Shown piece by piece: positions 1-9,874 of a stretch of 32,632 bases of DNA. The first letter of the stretch is position 1; each line of letters opens with the position of its first letter. A program made the position numbers and the translations under genes. Under the pieces are notes generated by a model, which saw nothing but the letters and a program-made list of their open reading frames with translations, was not told the DNA's origin and ran no database searches. Origin of the DNA: an uncultured Caulobacterales bacterium (GTDB lineage: Bacteria > Pseudomonadota > Alphaproteobacteria > Caulobacterales > Maricaulaceae); contig CALFWV010000066.1 in the NCBI GenBank assembly GCA_937927825.1, forward strand, positions 1-32,632, read 5' to 3'.

Positions 1-138
1 CGTATGGCAGATGCCCGTCGCCATAATCTCGATCAGAACTTCGCCCGCTTTGGGACGCTGCAAATCGACCTCAACAACTTTGAGGGGTTCATTGGCGGCA
101 AAAGCAACGGCGGCGCGGGTTTTGATTGTATCGGACAT
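1..138 (-). CDS. frmA: Class III alcohol dehydrogenase / S-(hydroxymethyl)glutathione dehydrogenase, N-terminal 46 codons only (runs off window start)
   Basis: Reverse-strand translation from ATG at 138: MSDTIKTRAAVAFAANEPLKVVEVDLQRPKAGEVLIEIMATGICHT, the typical N-terminus of the class III ADH family. Not in the ORF track because it is truncated. Confidence 0.85.
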   Translation of the reverse strand, partial: MSDTIKTRAAVAFAANEPLKVVEVDLQRPKAGEVLIEIMATGICHT

Positions 139-749
139 GACGGCTCCAGTGTTTTGATGGAGCCTATGCGGAGGGAGGCGCAAGGTCCACTGGCGAGAGA
201 CTTATGTTTGAAATTGGCAAGCTGTTACGCTCACAGCCCATCAGTCTTTCGAAGCGGGTCTGCCGAGGTCTGTGTCTTGGGCAAAATAGGACTGCCCGCA
301 GGGTCGGCCTCCACGACGGAAGACCGAAAGTAGAAAGTGTTTTACGCAAAGGCTGACGTGGATTGGGCTAAAAGCCCATTCCACCCCCGCATTTGGCTTG
401 CGCCAATTGCTAGGCCTGCGGCAGCAGTTTTTGACACGCAGGTTGGGGGTCCTGCAGTTTTGCCTTCCGGTCAGAACGGCCCGTTTTATTGGATCGAACC
501 CGGTTTAAGACAAAGCAGTCAACTCTCAGCGCAAAAGGCCCGGCTTCCGGATGCTTGTAACCCGGTCGCTCAACCCTGCCGTCTCCCGGACCAGTCAGAA
601 AGCGCTAACCTGTCCTATGTCCGAAAGAACGAGTTAAATATGCGGCATAAAACCCAAAGCGCGGACGGAGTTTTTTGAATTTTTTATAAACGCTTGAAAA
701 AGCTTATGGCTTTCTTTCGAAAGCTCACCGCGAAACGGGGATAGAGCGT

Positions 750-1322
750 CTATTTCTCTTGGGTCAGGTCAAATTCCGCGACGAAATTCCGATTTTCGCG
801 GGAGAGCTGGTAAGTCATTTTCTCGCCGGGCTTTATCGTAATGAACCATGTGTTGGTCATGGACGCTTCCAAGCCATTCTCTTTAAAATTCGCTTTGGAA
901 TAGTCATCGACGGGGAAAACAGCGCGGGTTGCGGTGCTGTTTTCAGTCGTCGCGACGCCGCCATATCCCGTGACCGGATCGGGCGAGCCGTCTTTGAGTG
1001 TGTGAGCGTGACGGAAGTCGAGGGCTTGGCCATCGTCTTGCAATTTCAAAGTCCAGACGCGGCTTTTATCCGCCCCGACGGCAAGCGGGAGAACGGTTGT
1101 GTCGCCATTCGGACATGTGACGGGTCCAAGGGTCAGGACCTCTTTGCGCCAATCTTCATCCACTGCATCCGTGCTGGTGACTTGGCCTTCAAAAGTCTTC
1201 CCGCATAGGCTTTGCAGATGGGTTTGCAATTCAGTGAGGGGAGCTGCGTTATCGGGCGATGAACACCCCATCACGGCAAAAGCAACGACGCCAAGACCTA
1301 TCAATTTATTGAAATTTATCAT
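750..1322 (-). CDS. Predicted lipoprotein of unknown function
   Basis: 190 aa with N-terminal signal and lipobox MINFNKLIGLGVVAFAVMGC|SS; ends 18 nt downstream of the histidine kinase ORF on the same strand. Confidence 0.75.
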   Translation of the reverse strand: MINFNKLIGLGVVAFAVMGCSSPDNAAPLTELQTHLQSLCGKTFEGQVTSTDAVDEDWRKEVLTLGPVTCPNGDTTVLPLAVGADKSRVWTLKLQDDGQALDFRHAHTLKDGSPDPVTGYGGVATTENSTATRAVFPVDDYSKANFKENGLEASMTNTWFITIKPGEKMTYQLSRENRNFVAEFDLTQEK

Positions 1323-1340
1323 GGCGTATCCTGTTGTGAT

Positions 1341-3749
1341 CTAACCGTGGGCGGTCAGACGAATATTTATAGCTTTCCCTGTATAGATTTCCAGCTTTTC
1401 GACCAGCTCGCCCTGTTTCACAGGTTTCGTGAGATAGTCATTCATGCCGGAGTCCAGGCATTCCTGACGATCATTTTTCAAAGCATGACCCGTTAACGCC
1501 ACAATTGGAATCGCTTTCAATCCCTTTTCGTCTTCGAAACGTCTAATCGTGCGGGTGGCTTCATAGCCATCCATAACGGGCATGGATACATCCATGAGGA
1601 TAAGGGGAAAACGCGCCGGATCTTGCATATAAATATCGACGGCTTCCTGTCCATTATTTGCGAATACCGGCTCAAATGGGGTATCCGCCAACATCAATTT
1701 GACGACATCTTGGTTTAAAGAAAAATCTTCCGCAACTAAAACCTGAGACGTCGCAGAGGCCGCGGGGGCGGGCGTCGGTGCGTCCATCACATCGGGCCGG
1801 GGTCTGTCGACCGGGTTGGAAAGCACGCGGACAATCGTGTCAAATAATCGGCGCTCTCGCACCGGCTTTACGAGGTAACTATCAATACCAATCTCCCCTA
1901 ACGCGGCGGTGCTGACAGGCTGATCACAGGAAGACAGCATGATGATTTGCGGCGTTTCAACGGACGGCGTTTGCGTCACCAGTTCCGCAAATTCTTGGCC
2001 ATTCATCCCCGGCATTAAATAATCCAAGAGAATTAAATTATATGGCTCGCCGCTATCTTGCGCGAGTTTTATTTTTGTCAGGGCCTCGACGCCCTCTTGG
2101 GCTGTTTCAACGTCCATCCCCCATGACCGGATTTGTTCGGTAAACACGTCGCGGTTCACTTTTATATCATCCACGATCAGGACGCGCCGGCCCATGATAC
2201 GCGTACTGTCGAACGCCTCTGCCTTCGCCTTCGTATCTACTGCAAGCGGAACCCGGAACCCAAAGGCCGACCCTTCACCTAAGGTTGAGTCGACGCGCAT
2301 GCGTCCGCCCATCATCTCGACAATGTGTTTTGAAATCGTCAGGCCCAAGCCCGTACCGCCATAAACGCGGGTGGTTGATCCGTCCGCTTGTGTAAACTTG
2401 TCGAAAATACGGTTCATTTTTTCGGGGGAGATTCCGATGCCCGTATCTTTTACGTCCACGGTACAGACGGCGATATCGCGGCTGAGTTGAATATCAACAT
2501 CAATGGTGATGTGACCATTTTCCGTGAATTTCACGGCATTTCCGAGCAAATTGGTAATAACTTGGCGGAGCCGTCCGGCATCGCCGATAAAGTTCTTGGG
2601 CAAATCAGGCGGATAATTGATGATGAGCTCTAGGTCTTTGTTCTGCGCGGTTGTGCGAAGTAAAGACGTCACATCATTTATAGACGATTTAAGGTCGAAC
2701 GGAACCGGGTCAATTTCAAACGCTCCGGCTTCGATTTTCGAGAAATCCAATATGTCGTTGATGATTGTCAGCAAGGCGGAGGCGGAACTATTGATAACAG
2801 ATACGAACTCGCGCTGACGCTGATTAATAGCTGAATTACTCAGCAGCTCTGCCATACCCAAAATCCCGTTCATTGGGGTTCGGATTTCATGACTCATATT
2901 CGCCAGAAATTCGGATTTCGCCTGCGAGGCCGCAATCGCTTCGTCTTTTGCTTTCTCCAATTCCGCGGATTGGCGACGCTCGCGTGTCACATTTTTCACA
3001 AAGGCTTCGAGGCGAATAGCGGCGCCAGTCTCGTCGCGGATAATAGACCCGGTTGTATGAAACCACCCGGTGTGGCCGCGCGCTGAGGTACATCGGCAGG
3101 TATATTCAAATCTACCGCCTTGGCGTGGCGCGCTTTTCATAACGCGTTTAAACTCCGGTCTTTCCTCCGGATGAATGACATGGATAATCCCTTGCCGCTT
3201 TACTTTTTCAACAATTACCTCGCCAAAGTAGTGATGCAAGGATTTGCTGAGCGTGTAGGTTTTGGTTTTCAAATCCAGATGCCAATATCCGGATTGTCCG
3301 AGCTCCAAAGCCGTGTCTAACAGCTTTTCCTTTTCGACCAAATCAGACACATCATCCGCAATCGAAACGGTCTTGCCGCAGGGTAAGTGCTTTCGAACAA
3401 AGCGATGTGTCGATCCGTTTCCTAAGGTCACCAAACGAGAGCTTACTGTCTCACCAGATTTATTTCTCTTTATTTGTTCATCTGGAGAGAATTTCTGATT
3501 TCGCAGCATGGTTGGCGTAAACAAACCATTTTGAACCATCAATTCATGGCACTTGGATAATGGGTCACCCGGTTTCAGATCATCGCGCGACACGCTGATG
3601 TTGTCATAAACCGAATCCGAAATGAACAGGTAATTCATATCCTCATCTAAAATGCTCACGCCGGACATGAGATTTTCAGCAAGAATTTGGGCGTATTCAG
3701 CATCGCGGCGAATCTTCTCCGCCGCTTGCTTTCCTGTATTATTTGGCAT
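1341..3749 (-). CDS. Cytoplasmic hybrid sensor histidine kinase (PAS-like region, HisKA, HATPase_c, two receiver domains)
   Basis: 802 aa; H-box [25 protein letters not shown]; ATPase motifs [20 protein letters not shown] and [14 protein letters not shown]1 [13 protein letters not shown]...KPV; REC2 [21 protein letters not shown]...TKPV; no obvious TM segment. Confidence 0.93.
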   Translation of the reverse strand: MPNNTGKQAAEKIRRDAEYAQILAENLMSGVSILDEDMNYLFISDSVYDNISVSRDDLKPGDPLSKCHELMVQNGLFTPTMLRNQKFSPDEQIKRNKSGETVSSRLVTLGNGSTHRFVRKHLPCGKTVSIADDVSDLVEKEKLLDTALELGQSGYWHLDLKTKTYTLSKSLHHYFGEVIVEKVKRQGIIHVIHPEERPEFKRVMKSAPRQGGRFEYTCRCTSARGHTGWFHTTGSIIRDETGAAIRLEAFVKNVTRERRQSAELEKAKDEAIAASQAKSEFLANMSHEIRTPMNGILGMAELLSNSAINQRQREFVSVINSSASALLTIINDILDFSKIEAGAFEIDPVPFDLKSSINDVTSLLRTTAQNKDLELIINYPPDLPKNFIGDAGRLRQVITNLLGNAVKFTENGHITIDVDIQLSRDIAVCTVDVKDTGIGISPEKMNRIFDKFTQADGSTTRVYGGTGLGLTISKHIVEMMGGRMRVDSTLGEGSAFGFRVPLAVDTKAKAEAFDSTRIMGRRVLIVDDIKVNRDVFTEQIRSWGMDVETAQEGVEALTKIKLAQDSGEPYNLILLDYLMPGMNGQEFAELVTQTPSVETPQIIMLSSCDQPVSTAALGEIGIDSYLVKPVRERRLFDTIVRVLSNPVDRPRPDVMDAPTPAPAASATSQVLVAEDFSLNQDVVKLMLADTPFEPVFANNGQEAVDIYMQDPARFPLILMDVSMPVMDGYEATRTIRRFEDEKGLKAIPIVALTGHALKNDRQECLDSGMNDYLTKPVKQGELVEKLEIYTGKAINIRLTAHG

Positions 3750-3814
3750 CCATTTACCCCTCTACCCCGAACACGCGCCTGAGTTGTTTTCTAAGATTAA
3801 AGTTAATAAACACC

Positions 3815-3850
3815 AAAAAAAAACGGCCCTCTGCAAGTTTGCAGGGGCCG
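3815..3850 (-). terminator. Strong intrinsic terminator (minus strand)
   Basis: Plus strand A9 (3815-3823) then CGGCCC-T-CTGCAA-gt-TTGCAGGGGCCG; on the minus strand a long GC-rich hairpin followed by U9. Confidence 0.8.
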
Positions 3851-4058
3851 CGAAAGTCTTCGCAAATCAGTCGGGGAGAGTGAATGCGGTATGAAGCGCG
3901 ACGACAAAGGGAGGACGTTGCCGCGTTCGTATCCATTATATAGGGCGACAACCAAACATTCGGAACCCGCGGGAACGCAAGAGAGATATGCAAAAAAGCA
4001 TAGATATTAACGTTATTTCGCCCAGCTATTCATTTTCGCGTCAGCTTCATGCAAGAAT

Positions 4059-4967
4059 TCATGATTTAGGCCAGTTTTTCGTCACATTCGTCAAAAATTC
4101 ACGGAAAACCTTCGCGCGAACAGATCCGCGCAATTCAGTCGGATACACAAAATAAAGATCAAATTCTTCGCCCCGCACGGTCGGCAAAATACGCACGAGC
4201 CGCCTAGACAACACGGTCATATAATCAGGAATACCAACAATTCCGATACCCGCCTCAGCCGCCCGCATAATGCCGTGGAGATTATTGACAACCAAAGCCG
4301 GCTTTCGCGGCATGGCTTTGGGGTCCCGTCCGACCTCCAAAACCCAATTGGCACTCTGTAGATTTTTGGGAATCAAATCGCCAAAGGCGACAATCTTATG
4401 GTTGTCCAAATCTTTTGCAGATGTGGGCGCGCCGTGATCAGACAGATATTGATGGCTGGCATATAGCGACTGCGTGATTTGCCCCAGCTTACGTTCAATC
4501 ACGTCCCCCTGTGTCGAGGGCCAAGGCCGAAGCGCGCAATCCACATCAAAAGTGGACAAATCATGTTCGGAATCCTCCAAAATCAACTGCACATCAATAT
4601 CAGGATAAGCGTCGAGAAATTCCGGCAAAACAGAGGGGAGCCAGTTCGACCCTAATGAGATGGGTGAAGAGACTCGGAGCACACCTTGCGGCTTTTGCCG
4701 GGAGTCAATCACATGGCTCTGAACGCGGGCAATTCTAACAGCAACATCATCGGCGGTTTTAAATAGAATTTGCCCCTGTTCGGTCAGGGTTAAGCCACGC
4801 GCATGCCGGTGGAACAGCGGCATATCAAGGGAATCCTCAAGCGCCGTTATTTGCCGGGAAACCGCCGATTGGGATATTTTGAGCTTATCCGCCGCCGCCG
4901 TCAGAGAGCCCGTCTGCGCCGCCGCGTGAAATGTCTTTAGCTTATCCCAATCGAGGGCGTGGGGCAC
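4059..4967 (-). CDS. LysR family transcriptional regulator
   Basis: 302 aa, N-terminal HTH LKTFHAAAQTGSLTAAADKLKISQSAVSRQITALEDSL and LysR substrate-binding domain; GTG start directly abuts the trxB stop codon (TAG|GTG). Confidence 0.92.
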   Translation of the reverse strand: MPHALDWDKLKTFHAAAQTGSLTAAADKLKISQSAVSRQITALEDSLDMPLFHRHARGLTLTEQGQILFKTADDVAVRIARVQSHVIDSRQKPQGVLRVSSPISLGSNWLPSVLPEFLDAYPDIDVQLILEDSEHDLSTFDVDCALRPWPSTQGDVIERKLGQITQSLYASHQYLSDHGAPTSAKDLDNHKIVAFGDLIPKNLQSANWVLEVGRDPKAMPRKPALVVNNLHGIMRAAEAGIGIVGIPDYMTVLSRRLVRILPTVRGEEFDLYFVYPTELRGSVRAKVFREFLTNVTKNWPKS

Positions 4968-5960
4968 CTACTCGGCTGCCTCTGTTTCGAGGGCCGCAAC
5001 CGAATGCGGCGGCTTGGCGGCATCTAATTCGGCGAGGTAACGCTCGGCTTCTAACGCGCCCATACAGCCGAGACCGGCGGCGGTGACCGCTTGTCGCCAA
5101 TCCTCATCGGAAACGTCGCCCGCGGCAAAGACACCGGGAACATTGGTCGCCGTACTGTCAGGCGCCGTTGTGATATAGCCGCCTTCATTCATGACAACAT
5201 GGCCTTTGAACACACTAGTCGAAGGTTTATGGCCAATCGCGATAAAGACGCCATGCGTTTCGCGGTCATAAATCTCTCCGGTTTTTGTACTTTTCAGGCG
5301 AACACCTGTCACGCCAAGCGGCTGATCGTCACCAAGGATTTCTTCCAAGGTCGTATCCCAAAGGATTTCCACTTTGGGATTGTCGAACAGACGTTGCTGT
5401 AAAATTTTCTCTGCCCGCAAGCTGTCGCGGCGATGCACGAGGGTCACGCGCGACGCAAAGTTTGTCAGGAACAACGCCTCTTCAACAGCGGTATTCCCGC
5501 CGCCCACAACAACAACTTCGCGGTCGCGGTAAAAGAACCCGTCACAGGTCGCACAGGCCGACACGCCAAAGCCTTGGAATTTATCCTCTGATGGCAAGCC
5601 AAGCCATTTTGCTTGCGCGCCCGTGGCAATAATGACGGAATCGGCGGTGTAGGTTTTGCCGCTTTCGCTTTTCATCACGAAAGGGCGTCCGGAGAAATCG
5701 ACATCGGTGATCATGTCTTCATAGAATTCCGTCCCGAATTTCAGAGCGTGTTCTTTAAATTTATCCATCAGGTCAGGTCCCATCACCTCGGGGAACCCGG
5801 GATAATTTTCGACATCTGTTGTGATGGTCAATTGGCCGCCAGGTTGCGGTCCGGCGACAATTCCGGGCTTTAGCATAGCCCGCGCCGCATAAACGGCGGC
5901 CGTATAGCCTGCGGGGCCGGACCCGATGATGAGAACGCGGTGATGAATAGTTTCGCTCAT
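4968..5960 (-). CDS. trxB: Thioredoxin-disulfide reductase
   Basis: 330 aa; FAD motif VLIIGSGPAGYTAAVYAARA; redox motif SACATCDGFFYR; NADPH motif VVVGGGNTAVEEALFLTNFA; AAGDV.DEDWRQAVTAAGLGCMGALEAE. Confidence 0.96.
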   Translation of the reverse strand: MSETIHHRVLIIGSGPAGYTAAVYAARAMLKPGIVAGPQPGGQLTITTDVENYPGFPEVMGPDLMDKFKEHALKFGTEFYEDMITDVDFSGRPFVMKSESGKTYTADSVIIATGAQAKWLGLPSEDKFQGFGVSACATCDGFFYRDREVVVVGGGNTAVEEALFLTNFASRVTLVHRRDSLRAEKILQQRLFDNPKVEILWDTTLEEILGDDQPLGVTGVRLKSTKTGEIYDRETHGVFIAIGHKPSTSVFKGHVVMNEGGYITTAPDSTATNVPGVFAAGDVSDEDWRQAVTAAGLGCMGALEAERYLAELDAAKPPHSVAALETEAAE

Positions 5961-6166
5961 GAGAGACTCATTTCAAAATTAGGCAAGTTATGATCTTTCG
6001 TAATGTAGGGCGCACGCCCCCATCCCGCAACGCCCCCGACATCACTATGTGTGGAAGAGGCAGCCAAAAGCCCAGGTTAAACGGCGAATATATGCGCAGG
6101 TTTTGCCATCACAGCACGCCTTAAGACAGCGTTGTCATCTTTGCGGCTTTCTGGCACAAGAACAAT

Positions 6167-7051
6167 ATGAAACATTTGACCCTTCTCCTCTCCGCCGCCC
6201 TAATTTGCGCCTGCGCCCCCACAGTTGAGACGGCTCCCTCACCGTCGACACCGGAAACACCCGCTGTGGCAACATCCGATGCGAAAGCCGCGTTTAAATT
6301 ACCCCGGAGTTTCGACTATATGCCAGACGGCGCGACGCTTATTTTCTCGGCCACAACAGATTGGCGTCACGATAGCGGTATCGCGGGCGCACAGGCCTTT
6401 TGGGCGCGCGAGGCGGATATGAACGGGTCCGGCCTGTATATAACCGAAGACGCCCGTATTTTTTCGGCTGAACGGCTCGAAAAATTTGACGTCATCGTAA
6501 TGAATTCCGCAACAGGGGATGTTCTGACCAAAGGTCAACAAGATGCCATTCAAAATTTTGTAGAAAATGGCGGCGGATTGATTGCCCAACATGCTATGGG
6601 CGACAGCAGTCTCGCCGGATTTTGGCCTTGGTGGGAAGAGCAGCTTGGCACTGAATTCATCAGCCATCCCGCTGACCCTCAATTTCAAACCGCAGATGTC
6701 GTCACCTTGGCCGTCGGCCATCCTGTTATGGCGGGTCTCGGGGCAAAATTCTCTCATAATGATGAATGGTACAGCTTCACCGGGCCTGTCGCCGGCGAGG
6801 TTGTCGTCCTCGCCGGATTGGATGAGAGTACCTACTCTCCCTTCAATAAGGTTTACGGCGTGGAAGATCTACGCATGGGGCCGGAACCCTCCGATCACCC
6901 GATTGTCTGGGCCAAATGTCCGGGTGAAGGGAAAATCGTCTATTCTGCGCTGGGCCACAAGGCCGATTCTTACGATAGTGAACCTCACACGACACTGCTC
7001 AAAAATGCGATGGCATGGGTCCGCGATGAGAGTGATCAAGGCTGCCCATAG
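6167..7051 (+). CDS. ThuA-like domain protein with signal peptide / possible lipoprotein
   Basis: 294 aa; N-term MKHLTLLLSAALICAC; ThuA-like features TDWRHDSG, FVENGGGLIAQHAMGDSS, HPVMAGL, NDEWYSF, HPIVWAK, KIVYSALGHKADSYD. Confidence 0.8.
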   Translation: MKHLTLLLSAALICACAPTVETAPSPSTPETPAVATSDAKAAFKLPRSFDYMPDGATLIFSATTDWRHDSGIAGAQAFWAREADMNGSGLYITEDARIFSAERLEKFDVIVMNSATGDVLTKGQQDAIQNFVENGGGLIAQHAMGDSSLAGFWPWWEEQLGTEFISHPADPQFQTADVVTLAVGHPVMAGLGAKFSHNDEWYSFTGPVAGEVVVLAGLDESTYSPFNKVYGVEDLRMGPEPSDHPIVWAKCPGEGKIVYSALGHKADSYDSEPHTTLLKNAMAWVRDESDQGCP

Positions 7052-7053
7052 AT

Positions 7054-8058
7054 TTAGGGCCGCAACGCCGCGCTCCGCAGCTCTGCTTGACCCAAGGCTT
7101 GGCTGAAAGCCTGCTTATTTAAGCCGGAGACGAAGCCTGTAAGCGTGGGGAGAAAATTGTCTTGCGTTGGCACGGAAATATGATTGGCATTTGGAAATTC
7201 AACATAGGTTACATCCCGGCCTGCAGCCTGCAATCCGGCGGCAAGTTTCCGGCTGAGCTCCACCGGCAAGGTTTTGTCCTTCTGCGCCCCCAGTATCAAA
7301 ATAGGGGCAGTCTCGGTCTTTAGCGTCTCGACCATGTCATAAGCCTGCAAACTTTCTGCCGGTCTGGCCCGGATGAATAATTTGGCAAACCAAGGGATAA
7401 CCGCTTTCGAAACATCTTGTGCATTGGTTGCCGTTGTTTCCAATATTATGCCGTCGACCCTATTCAGGCGCGCCGCCATATCCGCACAGACAAACCCGCC
7501 CAAAGAATGCCCCCAAAGCAGGAGCGGCTGGCGCGCGCTGAGCTCTCTATTGACATAATTTGCAAGGGTTTGATTGGCTGCCCGCAAACTTGTGGCATTT
7601 GCGCGGCCAGTGCTGTCGCCATAGCCCGGATAATCGAACATCACCACATCCGCATAGGCAATCATCTTCTGCGCGTATAGCGTGCCCGATTCATATCGGT
7701 CAGAGGCGTTCCCGCCGCAATGCACAATAAGGGGCCGCGCAGTGCCGGGTCTTTCAATCCGTGTGATCGCCAGAACATCTTCACCATATCGTAAAGCCTC
7801 ATGCATCAACTTGGTTTTGACAAAATCACGCGAGCGAATGTGGTGTTGCGCGGTTTGTCCATCCGCCCACACGTCAATGGTCAAATCCGTCGGCGTTGAA
7901 AACACCTGTTCATATTTCATCTTTGTCAAGCGCGGGTCATCGGGGTCCCCAAATTGCCCGGGCTGAAACACAAAAGACTCGTCCAGAGTGATGGTTTTAC
8001 AGCCGCAAAGCAAAATCGCGCATAAGAGCGCGCTAACAAGCCTGATATATGCCCACAT
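7054..8058 (-). CDS. Alpha/beta hydrolase, predicted lipoprotein
   Basis: Serine hydrolase motif LLLWGHSLGGFVCADMAARL, oxyanion region IVHCGGNASDRY, C-terminal FPNANHI; signal MWAYIRLVSALLCAILLCGC|K. ORF is open to 8139, but 8058 (or 8076) is a more plausible start because the upstream gene ends at 8063. Confidence 0.82.
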   Translation of the reverse strand: MWAYIRLVSALLCAILLCGCKTITLDESFVFQPGQFGDPDDPRLTKMKYEQVFSTPTDLTIDVWADGQTAQHHIRSRDFVKTKLMHEALRYGEDVLAITRIERPGTARPLIVHCGGNASDRYESGTLYAQKMIAYADVVMFDYPGYGDSTGRANATSLRAANQTLANYVNRELSARQPLLLWGHSLGGFVCADMAARLNRVDGIILETTATNAQDVSKAVIPWFAKLFIRARPAESLQAYDMVETLKTETAPILILGAQKDKTLPVELSRKLAAGLQAAGRDVTYVEFPNANHISVPTQDNFLPTLTGFVSGLNKQAFSQALGQAELRSAALRP

Positions 8059-8062
8059 CGCG

Positions 8063-9025
8063 CTATGACCTCTCATCAAAGCCCGCCCAGACGACTTGGG
8101 CCGCTCGCGCGGTTTCATCCAGCGGCGCGTAATCATCACCGCCTAGCTGTCCGTCATAGCGGATGACATGGCAGCGCGTTTCAAGCGATGTGTAGAGCTT
8201 TTCAAATTTCCCGGCTTGGCCTGACATTGGCAAACGGTAAACAGGTTTGCCCGTTGCGCATCCTTCCGTCAGCATATTCGTGCTGTCTTCCGTCACGAGG
8301 ATCATCTCTGCGCCGCCCAGAAAAGCGAAATAGGGATTGGGCCCCTCCCCGTCATGATACCAGACATTATCTGTGTCAGATGCAAAGCGCCGCCATGCCG
8401 TAACCGCAAAATCGGGCGTCCGGCGAGAGGTTGAAATAAGAAGCGATTGTCCTGCCGCAGATAACCCCTGCGCGGCCGCCATATGCGCGGCGTGGGACGC
8501 CTTATCCAATGTATGGGTTTTGGACGATCCCCCAATCAAAAACGCCGCACGCGGCATGGGAAGTTTGGATAAGCCCTCGGCAAAGTTCAGCGTCTCTATA
8601 ATTATTTTTTGACGGGAAACCCGGTTGGGCGACCCGAGAATGGTTTCGACATTCGCTCCCCGCACGGCGTCATGGGCGGGGGCGATGACCAAATCAAAAT
8701 GCGACGGGTCCAAACGCGGGTCTTGTATATAGACCGTCAGAACCTCGGGATGATCGCGTTTCAGATGAAGGAGCGGCGCGATGGCTTGCCGCCCGCAGCC
8801 TATCGCGATGTCGCAGGTCGGTAAGTTAAATTTGGCAAGGCGCAATTGCGCGCGCGGCGGTAGCGCGGCCAGCGTTTTCCCGTGGACAATATGATGGGTT
8901 TGAATCGTAAGCGGGCGCAGCTCGGCACACCGTTCTGCCAAACCCAAGGCTTGATTTTCAATGCCGCGCCGCCCGTCAGAGAGAACGAGGCACCGCAGCG
9001 CCCCGGCTTCGCCCGTCTCAGACAT
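8063..9025 (-). CDS. ELM1-like family protein (mitochondrial fission ELM1 family, bacterial member)
   Basis: 320 aa; CLVLSDGRRGIENQALGLAERC, VYIQDPRLDPSHFDLVIAPAHDAVRGANVETILGSPNRV, FLIGGSSKTHTLD, ILVTEDSTNMLTEGCATGKPVYRLPM, as recalled for this family. Overlaps greA stop as TAATG. Confidence 0.85.
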   Translation of the reverse strand: MSETGEAGALRCLVLSDGRRGIENQALGLAERCAELRPLTIQTHHIVHGKTLAALPPRAQLRLAKFNLPTCDIAIGCGRQAIAPLLHLKRDHPEVLTVYIQDPRLDPSHFDLVIAPAHDAVRGANVETILGSPNRVSRQKIIIETLNFAEGLSKLPMPRAAFLIGGSSKTHTLDKASHAAHMAAAQGLSAAGQSLLISTSRRTPDFAVTAWRRFASDTDNVWYHDGEGPNPYFAFLGGAEMILVTEDSTNMLTEGCATGKPVYRLPMSGQAGKFEKLYTSLETRCHVIRYDGQLGGDDYAPLDETARAAQVVWAGFDERS

Positions 9026-9498
9026 TATTTATAATAGACCTCAAGGATTTCATATCCTTTGGAGCCGCCCGGCGCGATGACTTCAAAGGCATCACCGACT
9101 TCTTTGGTAATCATGGCACGTGCAATCGGTGACGTGACGGAGATTTTACCGTCCTTCACATTGGCCTCGTCCTCGCCGACGATTTGATATGTGCTTTCTT
9201 CATCCGTGTCCTCATTGACGATTTTCACGGTCGCGCCAAAACGTACCACTTCACCGGACATGGTTGTCGGGTCGATGACTTGCGCGAGGGCCAATTTGGA
9301 CTCGAGCTCTTGAATACGGCCTTCGATAAAGCCCTGCTTTTCCTTGGCCGCATGATATTCCGCATTTTCGGACAAATCACCATGATCCCGCGCGACAGAG
9401 ATGGCGTTAATAATCTCTGGTCGTTCGACCGTTTTCAAATGTTTAAGTTCTGTTTCCAGCGCCGCGTGGCCCTGAACAGTCATTGGAAATTTTTGCAT
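9025..9498 (-). CDS. greA: Transcription elongation factor GreA
   Basis: 157 aa; [41 protein letters not shown], a GreA signature. Confidence 0.97.
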   Translation of the reverse strand: MQKFPMTVQGHAALETELKHLKTVERPEIINAISVARDHGDLSENAEYHAAKEKQGFIEGRIQELESKLALAQVIDPTTMSGEVVRFGATVKIVNEDTDEESTYQIVGEDEANVKDGKISVTSPIARAMITKEVGDAFEVIAPGGSKGYEILEVYYK

Positions 9499-9679
9499 GG
9501 CGAAATTATCTTCCCGTCAAAATTATAAGCCGCAAGCAGATAGGGGCAAAACCTCCGTCGTCAAGCTGAAAATGTTGTCCGCGCTCTGCGAACTCGGAAG
9601 TTTCTATCAGAATTACAAAGGCTTTTTAACGCGGCACAGAAGCAACACGCTCAATTTTGCGAGACTTTGAAACTCGGTT

Positions 9680-9743
9680 ATTATCGTTTTTCGATAATTT
9701 TTTCTGGACAACGCCTTTGGAATAATTTATCGAAAAACAATAA
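9680..9743. promoter_or_regulatory. Pair of related inverted repeats, putative operator
   Basis: ATTATCG-TTTTT-CGATAAT (9680-9698, perfect 7-bp arms) and TTATCG-AAAAA-CAATAA (9727-9743, imperfect), centres ~46 bp apart, in the greA/urcA divergent intergenic region. Confidence 0.5.
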
Positions 9744-9874
9744 GGCCTAAGAATAACCCCTTCCGAACGCCTTATACCGCCTCCAAGCCTTGCGTGCCAG
9801 CCGGGTTTGGGGGCGGAGTCAGACCGCCGGAAGCTTTTCATTGGGAAAGGCAGGCGAAGAAAAGGAGAACTGAC

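Noticed and set aside
488-502. GGTTCGATCC on the minus strand, resembling a tRNA/tmRNA T-loop
   Set aside because: Flanks do not form a T-arm stem and no acceptor or anticodon arm could be assembled.
570-610. GGTCCGGGAGACGGCAGG on the minus strand, vaguely like the 3' end of a cobalamin riboswitch
   Set aside because: The upstream conserved core (GCCACTGG, B12 box-type sequences) is missing.
337-678. 113-aa plus-strand ORF in the first intergenic region
   Set aside because: No recognisable motif, low-complexity translation, overlaps hairpin-rich sequence; not supported as coding.
3754-3993. 79-aa minus-strand ORF upstream of the histidine kinase
   Set aside because: Runs through a strong intrinsic terminator; better explained as non-coding.
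9626-9841. 71-aa minus-strand ORF over the palindrome pair
   Set aside because: Covers the promoter/operator region of urcA and has no protein-like features.
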